Positions 22,901-30,600 of a DNA stretch of 64,000 bases are shown piece by piece (within the stretch, counting starts at the first letter, position 1; each line of letters opens with the position of its first letter). Both the position numbers and the translations under genes were made by a program. The notes under the pieces were generated by a model. That model was given only the letters and a program-made list of their open reading frames with translations. It had not been told where the DNA came from and did not search any database. Origin of the DNA: Branchiostoma floridae (Eukaryota; Chordata; Leptocardii; Amphioxiformes; Branchiostomatidae). The DNA lies in NCBI RefSeq assembly GCF_000003815.2, contig NC_049981.1, forward strand, positions 12,493,625 to 12,557,624, written 5' to 3'.

Positions 22901-25405
22901 ACGGTACTTATCTTCCGTAGATCGTAAGTTCGAACCCCACTTGCTAATTTTTTTTTTCTTTGTTAGCCAAATCTCATGTAGTGTTTTTTTTTTTAATAGA
23001 AGAAAGACCAATTCAGTAATTCGATGTTGAAAAACTCTTTTTTCGTGTGATTTTGTTTAACATCCAGGCTTTTTCCAAAATACGCACCGGCCAGCTTTTT
23101 TCAGAAGCTTTCTTGTTTTAGCTGAATTCTTGTTTTAGCTGAAGCTAGAGCAATTTGACCATGCAATATGGATGAACATTACGGGGGGAGGAAGGTGCCA
23201 ATCTCTGGGCTAGGCACTTAAGCAGGTGTGCAGGCAGTAGACATTTAAGATCCTTAAACGTCTTCTTTTCAGGTTGTTCAACTCCCTGCAGTCCCTGTTC
23301 TGGACGTGGTTTGGCATGACGGATCTGTCTACAGTGGAGTTGAGACCAGGTAACAGTCCTGTAGACGTATTCCAGATACAAGAGTGGCCTGCTATCGCCG
23401 AGACAGCCGGGAAAGTGATCTACGCCCTGCATCACGTGGTCGAGGTGCTGGTCCTCGCCAACCTGCTCATCGCCATCATCAGCGACTCGTACACCAGAGC
23501 AGAGGTATTCTTGTTAAATTCTTTTGTTGCTGACCGATCCTTCTAATAAATTTTAATTGATACATTCCGTTACTTTATTTCGTGCATAGTTTTACACTTT
23601 ATATGTACGCTATCCCAGCTGACCCATCGCCGGCCTCGTTTTAGTGCAAAATCACGCACGCTTTCGCCAGGCTGTGCTCTCGCGAGAGCACGGTTCAAAA
23701 TGGCGCTCGTTTTTTAAAATCGCTCTTTCCACTACAGATTCAAGATTATTTCCTGTTTTTTTTTTTAATAATAATAGAAGTTTATTTGCAAGTTCTTGCC
23801 CGAGGGCTAATTGCAACATGAAACATACAGAGAATATGATAAACATGTATAAAATGAAATACTTTGGTATAGATAACAATGGTGACAAGTGTAAACGAGT
23901 GACTATTCTATCAATGGTATGGACTGCTGAGAGCTACAATCTACGTATTTAGGGTTTGACTTCTTTTCTGGAAGCAGTGGAAGACGAAGTGTCCCACTTT
24001 TTCTATGATGCGTGGGTTATGTGACGTTAACAGCGTTATAGTTTTGTTTTCGTCGGTAAGCGTTTGGAAATTTTTGTGGAATTTGCATGCCTCTTCAAAT
24101 AACTCCTTTCTTTCCTGATCGTTAGAGAGGCAGTTAGAAATAAAATGTATTTCGTCTTCCACCGGTTTTGCCATACAATGGTTACAGGTTCTTTCGCCCA
24201 CAGGTAGCTTATATTGTATTTATCAATGATGAATTATGACCACCGAAGGACTCGTTGAATAGCGCCAACATCTTTCAATATGCTCAAATATGTTCCAGGA
24301 AGTAAAACGCACTGACTGGGGATTTGAAGTGGTGAAAAACTCGCTGCACTACCTGCAAGTTGACGTGTCCCTACCGCCACCGTTCACCCTGATAATGTCT
24401 GTGAGGAACGGTCTTGCTCGTGCGCTGTCTGCACTGTGTGGTCGACACAACAAGCTTTCTCACTCAGCCACAGATGTGAGTATCCACATCCTTGTTTTTA
24501 CCTTCGTAAAAATGGAGTAATCAGTTGCACAGCACGAATCCCAATCTTTGAGCAATCCTTAAAGCATGCGAAAAGGTTGCACTTTTTCATGAAGTTCTTC
24601 TTAACAAATGGTTTATTTATGTCTTCTTAAACACCATATTTCGTGTAGAGTCAGTACATTTTCTCGAATGTGTTGGTATGCGTAGATCCGCAGTTATATG
24701 AATAATGTAGACTGCCAGGATGCAACGTGAAAATGGTATGATAGGATACTTGGAGCATTGGAAGTTTGGTTTGGCTCTGGTCCAATGTTGTAGACAGGCA
24801 GAAAGTGATTGTGGACAATTATGTCTACCTATCTTAAGCATGATGTATGATATCAAAATGGGTTCGATGTTCTCAATGGGAAGTGTATTTGAATAGGCCA
24901 GCTTAGTTCCAATTCGAATAGAATCCACCTTACTTTAATCATCTATGTTTGCCGCTATCTACCGCGTCTTCTAAGGTTCGGTTCATTACAGGAGCACACT
25001 GCTGTCCACCCGTCTCAACCACCACTGGCAACGAAACAAGAAACCTGCTACAAAGTAAGTATGAAAGCTGAATACTTAGTGCTTAGCTCTCGTAGAAAAA
25101 CACCATGTTATATAGCATGTTTATAACGGAGTGTTCATTGTTCAATGCTTTGTTGAGATTTTGTTTAAATTGTATGATTACAGCACTATTTGCCAGATCA
25201 TATGAATGCTAATAGATATTAACATTAGGTATTTTGCTTTACCGAAATGGGAATTATAGCACTACTATTGTTCCCACGATTCCTCTCAAGAATGCCATTG
25301 ATTTTTGTTTGTTTTTGTTTTGTTTGTTTTCCACACACTCAGGAGGTTGTAGGTAGTCTGGTGACAAGGTATTTGCTTCGGAAGGAAAGGCGACTGGAAT
25401 CATAG
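7680..25405 (+). CDS. TRPC-like cation channel, tandem copy A (exons 2-4 missing)
   Basis: TRPC channels are tetrameric Ca2+-permeable plasma-membrane channels acting downstream of phospholipase C. Exons seen: 7680-7997, 19447-19645, 20088-20227, 22274-22638, 23273-23504, 24299-24475, 24992-25054 and 25343-25405. Exon 1 encodes ankyrin-type repeats; exons 5-8 encode S1-S6 with a pore element LFWTWFGMTDL; exon 9 encodes the post-S6 helix and the TRPC-type LPPPF motif. All splice phases are consistent and all visible frames are open. Compared with copy B, the exons for the third/fourth ankyrin units, the TRP_2 domain and the pre-S1 helix are absent between 7998 and 19446. Because those three exons are each phase 0 and a multiple of three, exon 1 could still splice in frame to exon 5, giving about 518 aa. 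It may be a short channel, a decaying copy or an assembly artefact of the gaps at 8548 and 10721. Confidence 0.75.
8250..8547. repeat. Nested palindrome in intron 1 of TRPC-like A
   Basis: Outer arms near 8368-8392 (CCCGTATCACC) and 8482-8506 (GGTGATACGGG) enclose inner arms CGCGGGTCGAATCAC and GTGATCCGACCCGCG. An equivalent hairpin lies in the same intron of copy B (28310-28390, sharing GGTACCTCAGGTGATACGG), so it was present before the gene duplication. A 100-N gap starts immediately after, perhaps because such sequence assembles poorly. It is probably a small foldback element. Confidence 0.65.
8548..8647. other. Assembly gap (100 N)
   Basis: A run of exactly 100 N, so the real length is unknown. 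It sits where homology between TRPC copies A and B is lost. Confidence 0.98.
8648..10720. other. Non-coding region in the long TRPC-A intron
   Basis: No exon is recognised. A fragment at about 9107-9290 has opposed GTACAAGTGACCACCTC and ATGACCACCTGTCCACATA motifs and may be a DNA-transposon remnant. At 9830-9970 there is a T/C-rich stretch. Degenerate telomere-like repeats (gggtagggttagagttagag) occur at about 10617-10665 next to the following gap. Confidence 0.5.
10721..11108. other. Assembly gap (388 N)
   Basis: A run of 388 N, a non-round length suggesting an estimated size. If the estimate is right it is too small to hold three missing exons with introns. Confidence 0.97.
11265..12630 (+). 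mobile_element. Dispersed element family X, copy 1 (about 1.35 kb)
   Basis: The ends carry an inverted 12-mer: TCTCTTCGCCAA near 11294 and TTGGCGAAGAGA near 12610. The interior has repeated modules such as CAGTACCTTAGG, GCCGCTAGGGGGCCC, TTCGTTTTCCTGACCCC and TTCTCGAGTTATGCTGTT, plus a paired octamer block ATTATGCAAAT ... ATTTGCATAATTA at 11863-11900. The same modules recur at 20526-22165 and 43770-43990. No transposase or reverse transcriptase frame is seen, so it is non-autonomous; the class is not known to me. Confidence 0.65.
13085..13650 (+). repeat. Direct duplicate of a retroelement-like tail
   Basis: Two copies share CTATATAGCTAGT and ATTCTACCTTGTGC followed by ACTGTTGAGCAATAAA (ends near 13320 and 13630). 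The AATAAA followed by ttcattcatt resembles the 3' tail of a non-LTR element or SINE. Confidence 0.5.
13657..13901. mobile_element. Harbinger-like MITE H1, copy 1
   Basis: Perfect 15-bp terminal inverted repeats CCCCCTTTCCACTAG (13660-13674) and CTAGTGGAAAGGGGG (13884-13898) flank about 210 bp. TAA lies on both sides, which fits the 3-bp TWA target duplication of PIF/Harbinger elements. The interior (GTCAAATCTTAGGTCACA, AACAAAACACACAAA) matches the element at 50606-50819 in the opposite orientation. No coding capacity is seen. Confidence 0.75.
14110..14945 (+). repeat. Tandem repeat of about 150 bp, about five units
   Basis: Units begin with a variant of GTGTCCGGTTCTGCGG at 14118, 14258, 14415, 14600 and 14746, giving periods of 140-185. 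Each also has CATAAGCAGGTCTTGGCTG or CATAAGTAGGAGCGGCAGC, CCTACTT and ATATTATCAGG, then CCTTTGATATTAATAGA. Two unit types alternate, suggesting a higher-order dimer. It is not coding. Confidence 0.85.
14946..16290. other. Non-coding intron DNA of TRPC-like A
   Basis: Nothing recognised as an exon. A short (TA)n run lies at about 15477-15490. The open frames here have no domain signal. Confidence 0.5.
16296..16490 (+). mobile_element. tRNA-derived SINE family S1, copy 1
   Basis: It contains a B-box-like GGTTCGAATCC at 16310, then CTTTTGCCCCTTGGGAAAGG, CACTTTACACGATTTTCCTC, ACTTCACTCAGGT, AAAATGAGTACC and GGATAGGACTTCAAATGGG. Related copies lie at 30440-30620 and 35670-35960. The A box is not clear, so the copy may be 5'-truncated. 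Confidence 0.6.
16632..16731. other. Assembly gap (100 N) at the edge of the satellite array
   Basis: A 100-N placeholder directly abuts the first satellite unit, so the array is probably longer than shown. Confidence 0.97.
16732..18493 (+). repeat. 164-bp satellite array with telomere-like CCCTAA blocks
   Basis: About 11 units with the anchor GCACTCTCAG at 16746, 16911, 17075, 17226, 17390, 17555, 17720, 17884, 18048, 18212 and 18376; spacing is 164-165 except one unit of 151. Each unit has a (CCCTAA)-rich half and a unique half containing GTCGAAATTTGCATGTTTTC and AGACCGAATTATGACCAAAA. The ATTTGCAT octamer is kept in all units. Units are nearly identical, indicating recent amplification or homogenisation. 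The open frames across it are shadows, since the period is not a multiple of three. Confidence 0.95.
18494..19446 (+). other. Intron segment homologous to TRPC-B intron 4
   Basis: From about 18610 onward the sequence aligns with 30705-31525 of copy B (CTTGTCTCACCTTGGGTA, AACAGCTGCTAAGCTCAG, ATATAAAAGCGCCACCTATC-like text and so on). The homology starts about 120 bases after the satellite ends, which places the copy A/B breakpoint at the satellite edge. Confidence 0.7.
19170..19320 (+). repeat. Dispersed repeat R3, copy in TRPC-A intron 4
   Basis: It contains GTATGGTTTGGCTCGGGGCC and CAATGTTGTT, then GAGAGCCAGTATGACTCATG. The matching copy in TRPC-B is at 31285-31400; the pair is part of the gene duplication. 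Confidence 0.6.
19447..19645 (+). CDS. TRPC-like A exon 5 (S1 and S2)
   Basis: The acceptor gatatag ends at 19446; the donor is gtcatcg|gtaagt. It starts phase 0 and ends phase 1. It encodes the S1 helix (WLALLILLLVESQ), an extracellular loop (AEIDSIVQGTP) and the S2 helix (AVLIMIWVI). It differs from copy B exon 5 by a handful of residues. Confidence 0.88.
20088..20227 (+). CDS. TRPC-like A exon 6 (S2-S3 linker and S3)
   Basis: 140 nt, phase 1 to 0: WKELKEVLREGLWNHFKQLW, then NILDFLMVALYLAQFALRL. This matches the TRPC pattern of an acidic linker followed by W-N-x-L-D-F. Only three residues differ from copy B while several third positions differ, suggesting constraint. Confidence 0.9.
20526..22165 (+). 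mobile_element. Dispersed element family X, copy 2, inside TRPC-A intron 6
   Basis: It begins with AACTAGAGTTCGACGAAATC and CCTTTGCCAAA and ends near GGCAAAGGCAAAGAG, echoing the ends of copy 1 (11265-12630). The interior has repeated GCCGCTAGGGGGCCC modules and three paired octamer blocks (ATTATGCAAAT / ATTTGCATAAT) at about 21208, 21325 and 21445. The same intron in copy B is only 274 bp, so this insertion followed the gene duplication. A (CTATTAA)n microsatellite sits at 20957-20986. Confidence 0.65.
22274..22638 (+). CDS. TRPC-like A exon 7 (S4, S5)
   Basis: 365 nt, phase 0 to 2. It encodes LHVFSSQSTVADDWARKANE, S4 (VADVLFSIFTIVVFIRAVSL), the S4-S5 linker (LLISIGRMFGDIVKF) and S5 (GGLVTFAFACGLNQLYWFY), then an extracellular turret with Cys residues (EYLCTNYSQ, VDCSQS). 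Linker residues G-R-x-x-x-D-I-x-K-F match TRPC channels. Confidence 0.92.
22755..23105 (+). mobile_element. tRNA-like SINE insertion in TRPC-A intron 7
   Basis: It starts at a perfect short palindrome GCCGGTGCGTAGCACCGGC (22762-22780), followed by three GGATGCAT units, then a tRNA-like head with A-box-like GTGGCCGAGCGCT (22881) and B-box-like AAGTTCGAACCCC (22926-22938), then T runs that could stop Pol III. The right end has CGCACCGGCCAGC. The acceptor stem is not well paired, so it is a SINE or tRNA pseudogene, not a functional tRNA. Confidence 0.6.
23273..23504 (+). CDS. TRPC-like A exon 8 (pore and S6)
   Basis: 232 nt, phase 2 to 0. Encodes the pore helix and filter region LFWTWFGMTDL and the S6 helix VVEVLVLANLLIAIISDSY; the L-L-I-A-I-I/M-S/N-S-Y pattern is diagnostic for TRPC S6. 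Confidence 0.92.
23753..24218 (-). mobile_element. Non-LTR retrotransposon 3' fragment in TRPC-A intron 8
   Basis: On the minus strand an open frame (24201-23941) reads C-x-x-C ... EDEIHFISNC ... KVGHFVFHCF, resembling the C-terminal tail downstream of reverse transcriptase in LINE ORFs, and the element ends in T-rich/AATAAT sequence at 23757. The matching intron of copy B (33600-33660) lacks it, so B is an empty site and the insertion is younger than the duplication. The clade is not identified. Confidence 0.7.
24299..24475 (+). CDS. TRPC-like A exon 9 (TRP-box region)
   Basis: 59 codons, phase 0 to 0. It contains DWGFEVVKNSLHYL followed by LPPPFTLIMS; LPPPF after the post-S6 helix is typical of TRPC. 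The EWKFAR TRP box itself is altered to DWGFEV. The donor is gat|gtgagt. Confidence 0.9.
24690..24820 (+). repeat. Dispersed repeat R3, copy in TRPC-A intron 9
   Basis: It has CTGCCAGGATGCAACGTGAA, GATACTTGGAG and GGTTTGGCTCTGGTCCAATG. Its partner in copy B is at 34130-34300. Confidence 0.6.
24992..25054 (+). CDS. TRPC-like A exon 10
   Basis: 21 codons between cattacag and gtaagt: EHTAVHPSQPPLATKQETCY. Same length and phase as copy B. Confidence 0.8.
25343..25405 (+). CDS. TRPC-like A exon 11, C-terminus
   Basis: EVVGSLVTRYLLRKERRLES then TAG at 25403-25405. A possible donor aag|gtattt lies inside (25367-25370), so a spliced variant is conceivable. Copy B lacks 16 bp here and reads in another frame. 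Confidence 0.65.
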   Translation, partial: EVVGSLVTRYLLRKERRLES

Positions 25406-27134
25406 GAGAAAAGAAATATATGTCCAATTAATGTGCCCTCGTGATTGTTTAGTATTTTACGCCTTATATGGTACCGGTGATGCCAATAATTCGGCTACAC
25501 TGTCCAGTTTGTATCATCATGTAATAACATTACTTTACCACATATACATTTCATATAGACGAATACGCCAAGCGTACCTTGAGGTACCTACCATTGTATA
25601 TTACTACTGATATGTAATTTGTGTGTCTGATTTGTGTTTAAGATTTTACCATAATTACTTTACACTCGAGGTATTGTTACAGCTGTTGCAATGCGAAACA
25701 TAAAGGTATGTTGACCGAGAGGGTAGCAGCCGTCGAGACGAAGAGAAATGCGAGGAAGGGCAGTCAAAGTAGGACTTATTAGTGGATAGCCTCCACAAAA
25801 CAATAAATCATTTACTAGCGGATACCCTCAAACCGCACAAACGATACGGCACAGTGGACATCCTCAACAAAATATTAATAGGAACAACAAAGCAAAGAAA
25901 ATTACCTGTGAACCGCATGAAGAATGCTCCAAGGCGGACCAAAACTTTAGGCTACTATGCTAAACTGCCCGACCCGGGCTCTAAACTCGGGCTCTCCGAC
26001 CTGACCTGCTGTAGTATTCAAAACCCCAGAACGAGACGGTAACCATCCCCCAAACCTGATCACGACTATCGTGCTGGGCTCTCAAAATCGGCGTCTGCCG
26101 CGCTGGGTAGACCTAGTCTAAAGTTCAAAGTCGAGAGCGTGTGAAGAAGACGAGAAGCGTGGTAGCGAAGCTTCCCCTATGCTGTGGTGAGGCTCGTCCG
26201 CTCCGAATTGATAAAATGCAAGTTTCCCAGCATAATAAGGACTCCTGTGCCAGGTGGGAATGTCCAGGTGCAATTGAGTTCACGTGCACGTGGCGCGCGG
26301 AATGCGCAACCAGGTCGGGAGCGCTGACTTGACTCAATTAGAATAGCTGATAGCCTGACATAAACAGCACCCCTTAGCCGTTCACCTGAGTATAGCTAAA
26401 TGAGGGAGCACCATTGTTGTCTGTCAGTGAGAGACATAGAAGCCAATCAAGATGAAATAGTGAAAACATTATATGTAAGAAGAGCAAAAAATCAGCAAAT
26501 TGTTGTATTTTCTATGTTTACAAATGTAGCTTATATTCACTACACCCCTTGTATCGGGAAACTGTTGACAGGTGACGCACAGGGTTGACAGGTGACGTTG
26601 AAGTGCCAAAAACACAATGTAAGTGTCACGTCTGTATGTAAAATAGCTTCTTTTGGTGACCAAGTCACCGTGTTCTCACCAAGATGCTTATTTCTTTGAC
26701 GGGATTTGAACTCAAGGTAGATAGAACAAAGCGGTTCGCCGCCCCATGTTCGACCTTTGATGAGTAAAAACAACAAAGACATTGTCACCAATGTAACACC
26801 TTTAGCAGGCAGGTTAGAAGGCTTCCCCTGCTGTTTGGACCAGACGACTGTCTGGTAAGTAGGTGTCATGAGCTCTGAAATAAAGTTAACTGGCGGCTCA
26901 CTTGCGGAGTGAGTAGAGGACAGGAGTCGAGAGAAGCGTTGGTCCTGACTGTGAGCTGTGAGCGAGTCGCCGGTGTTCTGTGTACGGAAAAAGCCTTGTG
27001 TCGGTGTGGCTTATTCCCTCTAGTGTCGAACTCTTGTAGCGGAATTCCCAAAGAACCGGGAGCTAACATCTTTACCCCACTTACGTCCGCCATTTCGCAC
27101 GTGCAAGTCGGGCTGCGGCCCTGTGCTGTTAAAA
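25406..27134. other. Intergenic region between TRPC copies
   Basis: The first 300 bp align with the 3' flank of copy B (to about 35255). An open frame at 25782-26042 has no recognisable domain and no homologue in copy B. The rest, including 26900-27130, is unremarkable apart from repeat R2. Confidence 0.55.
26340..26475 (+). repeat. Dispersed repeat R2, copy 2
   Basis: Matches 5005-5165 in the same orientation (CTGATAGCCTG, GAGTATAGCTAA, AGTGAGAGACATAGAAGCCA, ATAGTGAAAACATTA). Confidence 0.65.
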
Positions 27135-27363
27135 AAAGTAAACATTCACACGGTAACCAATAAGGTAAGTCTCTATGACTACAATCATATGCCATTAGGC
27201 ACGACTTAAAAGGTTACTCATCGAGACAGAGGTCACATTTCTCTCACGCCAGATTCACACCATGGACGGCTTGAAGCGGTATATGTTTTCCAACACCACC
27301 TTATGCCATATAGTTCACGGTTAAACTACAGGTTATAACTTTACAAATACTCAAGATAAGATC
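27135..27363 (+). promoter_or_regulatory. Conserved 5' flank/leader of TRPC-like copy B
   Basis: Homologous to 7440-7679. An upstream ORF of 20 codons starts at 27262 in a strong context (CACCATGG) and ends at 27324 before the main ATG at 27364. In copy A the matching upstream ORF overlaps the main start instead. Confidence 0.55.
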
Positions 27364-27678
27364 ATGGATGAACGTTTTCTGGGTCTTGTCCGTAATAACG
27401 ACGTGGTGGGAGTCTCTGTGGTCCTTCTAGAGGGCATCGTTTGCTCAGACGCCTGTCCGAACCTCGGGACACTTCGGGACGAGTTCGGCAGGTCTGTCCT
27501 GGAGCTGGCCGTGGACAGGGGGTCGCACGAAGTGGCCGAGGTTTTGTTAGACCACAGCGTACCCATGGGAGATGCGCTTCTGTACGCAGTAGACCGGGAG
27601 GATATTAGAGCTGTGAAAATGCTGTTTAAGACAGCCTTGAGAAACGACATAGACCGATCAGATGACGTGGATACTAAG
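27364..27678 (+). CDS. TRPC-like B exon 1 (ankyrin repeats)
   Basis: 105 codons from ATG 27364, donor aag|gttggt, phase 0. It matches copy A exon 1 over its whole length, including LGTLRDEFGRSVLELAV and HEVAEVLLDHSVPMGDALLY. Confidence 0.9.
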
Positions 27679-30600
27679 GTTGGTAAATGTTACACTCACA
27701 CACTTTACAAGACTACAGAATTTGTGATTACGTTATAGGATACCGGTACCGTGATAAACACAGGAACGATACTGAATACTTTGTGCACCATTGCACGTGC
27801 GCACGGACGTACTTAACCCTATAGCTAGGGTTAGGGCAGTGCTTAATTTATATCTCGAGGAGAAAGCACCCGTTTTGAAAACGCGGTTTTCAGATTACAA
27901 CTACGTACCAAGTGACATTTCCAACCCTAACCCTAACCGTAGCTGCTAGGGTTAGGGTAGTGCTTAGCTTATAACTCGATAACAAAGCTACATTTTAAAA
28001 ACGGTTTTCAGATTACAACTACGTACCAAGAGACATTTCCAACGCTCCCAAGTTTGACCGACTAGAACCCATTCTTAGCCATGTTGGCTCTAAGCACTAC
28101 CCTATATAGCTATTTGCGGTTTGGGTAAAATTATTTTTTTCTTCGAAAATTTTAAAACACCGGAAACATTTATTCTATGAGATCGAATCTTCCCTGCTAA
28201 CATTTATGACTATGATGATCAATTATACCATATCTAAAATGTCAAATTTTGGCCTAGCCTGTATTGAGATTTGTATACTTAGTAGTATCTTACGTCGAAT
28301 AGAACACAGCACGTACGGTATACTGTATCTCCCACCACATAGTGTGGTGGGTACCTCAGGTGATACGGAATACATCGTGTGGTGGGTGTTCTCCTTGTCT
28401 ATATGATGATGACTGATCATGGGTAACGTTATTACGAATATCAATAACTGACATTTGAAATGGAGCATTGGTTGCCTTGAAAGTGGCGTAAGAGGACCTC
28501 GGTTAGCTTAGAGTTCAACTTCATAGACAGGCAGAATACCAACGCACATTTTTTTCTTCAGAGCCAGTAGCATAACAATAAGCTCTTATTAAAGTAAAAT
28601 GGTATACATTGCGTATGCATAAAGGAAACCCCTTATGACATGTAGTACGGTGTAAAGTCTTAAGCCGGCTATGTGAAGCCTTCTTTTTGAATTTTCCAGC
28701 TGGGTAGTAGCGCCTTCCCCAGCTACATGACACCTGTCATGCTGGCGGCCCAAAAGAACAACTACCCAATCCTGAAGATTCTACTGGACGCCGGTTTCCC
28801 AAAACCTGAACCAGACGACTACCATTGGACCGCCAGTATCGGTAACGGCAGGGCGTGGCTCGATGCGTACCGTGCCGTGTGCAGTCCGTCCTACATCCTA
28901 CTGACTAGTACGGATCCGTTCCGGACGGCATTCCGGACCGCAAAGGTAAGCAACCGCTTAGTTAGTCTTTGTCTTGTGCCTTGTCCCCATATATTTACTG
29001 GGTTAGATACCCACAGTAAAAAATTTCTACTGATAGTGCCATTTGATTCTTAAAAATTGGTTACAGAAATCTAATTCAGCGTTGGGCTGCCATAGGCGTT
29101 ACTCTAATGAATTATTCTCTCGATTCATCCTTTTATCGCTCCCTCCTCCCCGCTTTTCTCCATTCCTTCATTACTTCATACATTCACCCTTAATTCATTC
29201 ATTCATTTAAGGTGTTACGAGATGTGTGCTGGAAGCGGGAGAACTACCGGCCGCAGCTGGAGGAGCTGGCGGACCAGTGTGAGACATTTGCCGTCGAGCT
29301 TCTAGGAGAGGTGCGTACGACGAAGGAAATCGAGACCATTCTCGGTCACCTCTGTAACCCAGAGGACTCTCCGTCCGGAAAAGCCGTCTGTACTCTCCAG
29401 ATGGCCGTGGATCTCGAGATGAAACAGGTGATGAGATGCTTGTGTTTCCTTATAAGGAGTGTTTTGCTCTCACGTGACTATGACGTCAACATCGTCTGCC
29501 ATGATGGATGTTTACATCTTGTTTCTGGTCTAATCTTGATGGAAGTTACAAGATTAGACCAGAAACAAGATGGCAACCTGAAGTTGTCACAATCCCAGGA
29601 TGGAGGCGCATATGGACATGGCGAATATAATATTGGTTTCACGAACCTGTTATGCAATCTGATCTCGTAACTTCAAGATGTAAATATCCAACATGGCGAA
29701 CAGAGTTGACTTCATAAAGGCCAGACAGTACCAAGGCTGCGTAATCAGCGTAATCAGCAATATTTCGTTATACATGAATTTGAAACCGCTCATTTATATT
29801 TAATTCTTTCCCCTATTAACCACACCCGCCCACCCCCCAGTTCGTGACGCATCCACTTTCCGTTGATCACGTCGACATCATGACGTACCGAGAGCTCATT
29901 GGCTTCCATCGGTACTTCACGGGCTGGGAGAAGTGGTCCTCCGCCCATGCGCTGTGCGTCACGACGGCCATCGGGCTTGCCTACCCGTTGCTGTGCCTAG
30001 CACATCTCATAGCGCCTAAGTCAAAGGTATGCACCTAAGGATATCTCTCGTAGTAGGTTTGTTGTTAGCAAATATTCATATGTATATGCTGTAAAATATT
30101 AGGATAAAGGAATGGATTATCTTTTAGCGGTGCAGCTAGGCTGTGGGTCTGCAGTTTCAATCGTGTTTGTCGTTTATTTTTTATTCATAAAAATCCTTCT
30201 TTTGCTGCTGGGACTTTATGTTGGTATTCCTGTTTATTGTCTCTTTGTCCACTTGGTACGCATTTATCAGTATGATCAATATGGTGGGGCCATCCTAACA
30301 CTTGTGTTGGTGTTTCTTTGTTTTGTGTGTGTGAAGAGTATGAATGCATCGTGAGGGAGAACTGTGTAGGGGTGGTGCAGAAATGATCAATATGGTGGGG
30401 CCGTGTGCGTGGTCGAGTCATGTGGCATAACTGTAGGACATTTGGCCCAGTCCTGGCTTCGAATACCGTCATTCTACCGATCTTTTGCCTTTTGCACTTC
30501 ACACGACTGTTAACGTTCTCACTTATCTCAGGTGGAAATGTGAACCTTAAGCTTCGCTTAGGGCCATCCCTCGAATAGGACATCGAGATCCCATGTTTGA

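Noticed and set aside
22874-22945. Functional tRNA gene
   Set aside because: A and B boxes are present, but the acceptor and anticodon stems do not pair properly; it is part of a SINE-like insertion.
25782-26042. 86-residue open frame between the TRPC copies
   Set aside because: No recognisable domain, no conserved counterpart next to copy B, and length expected by chance.
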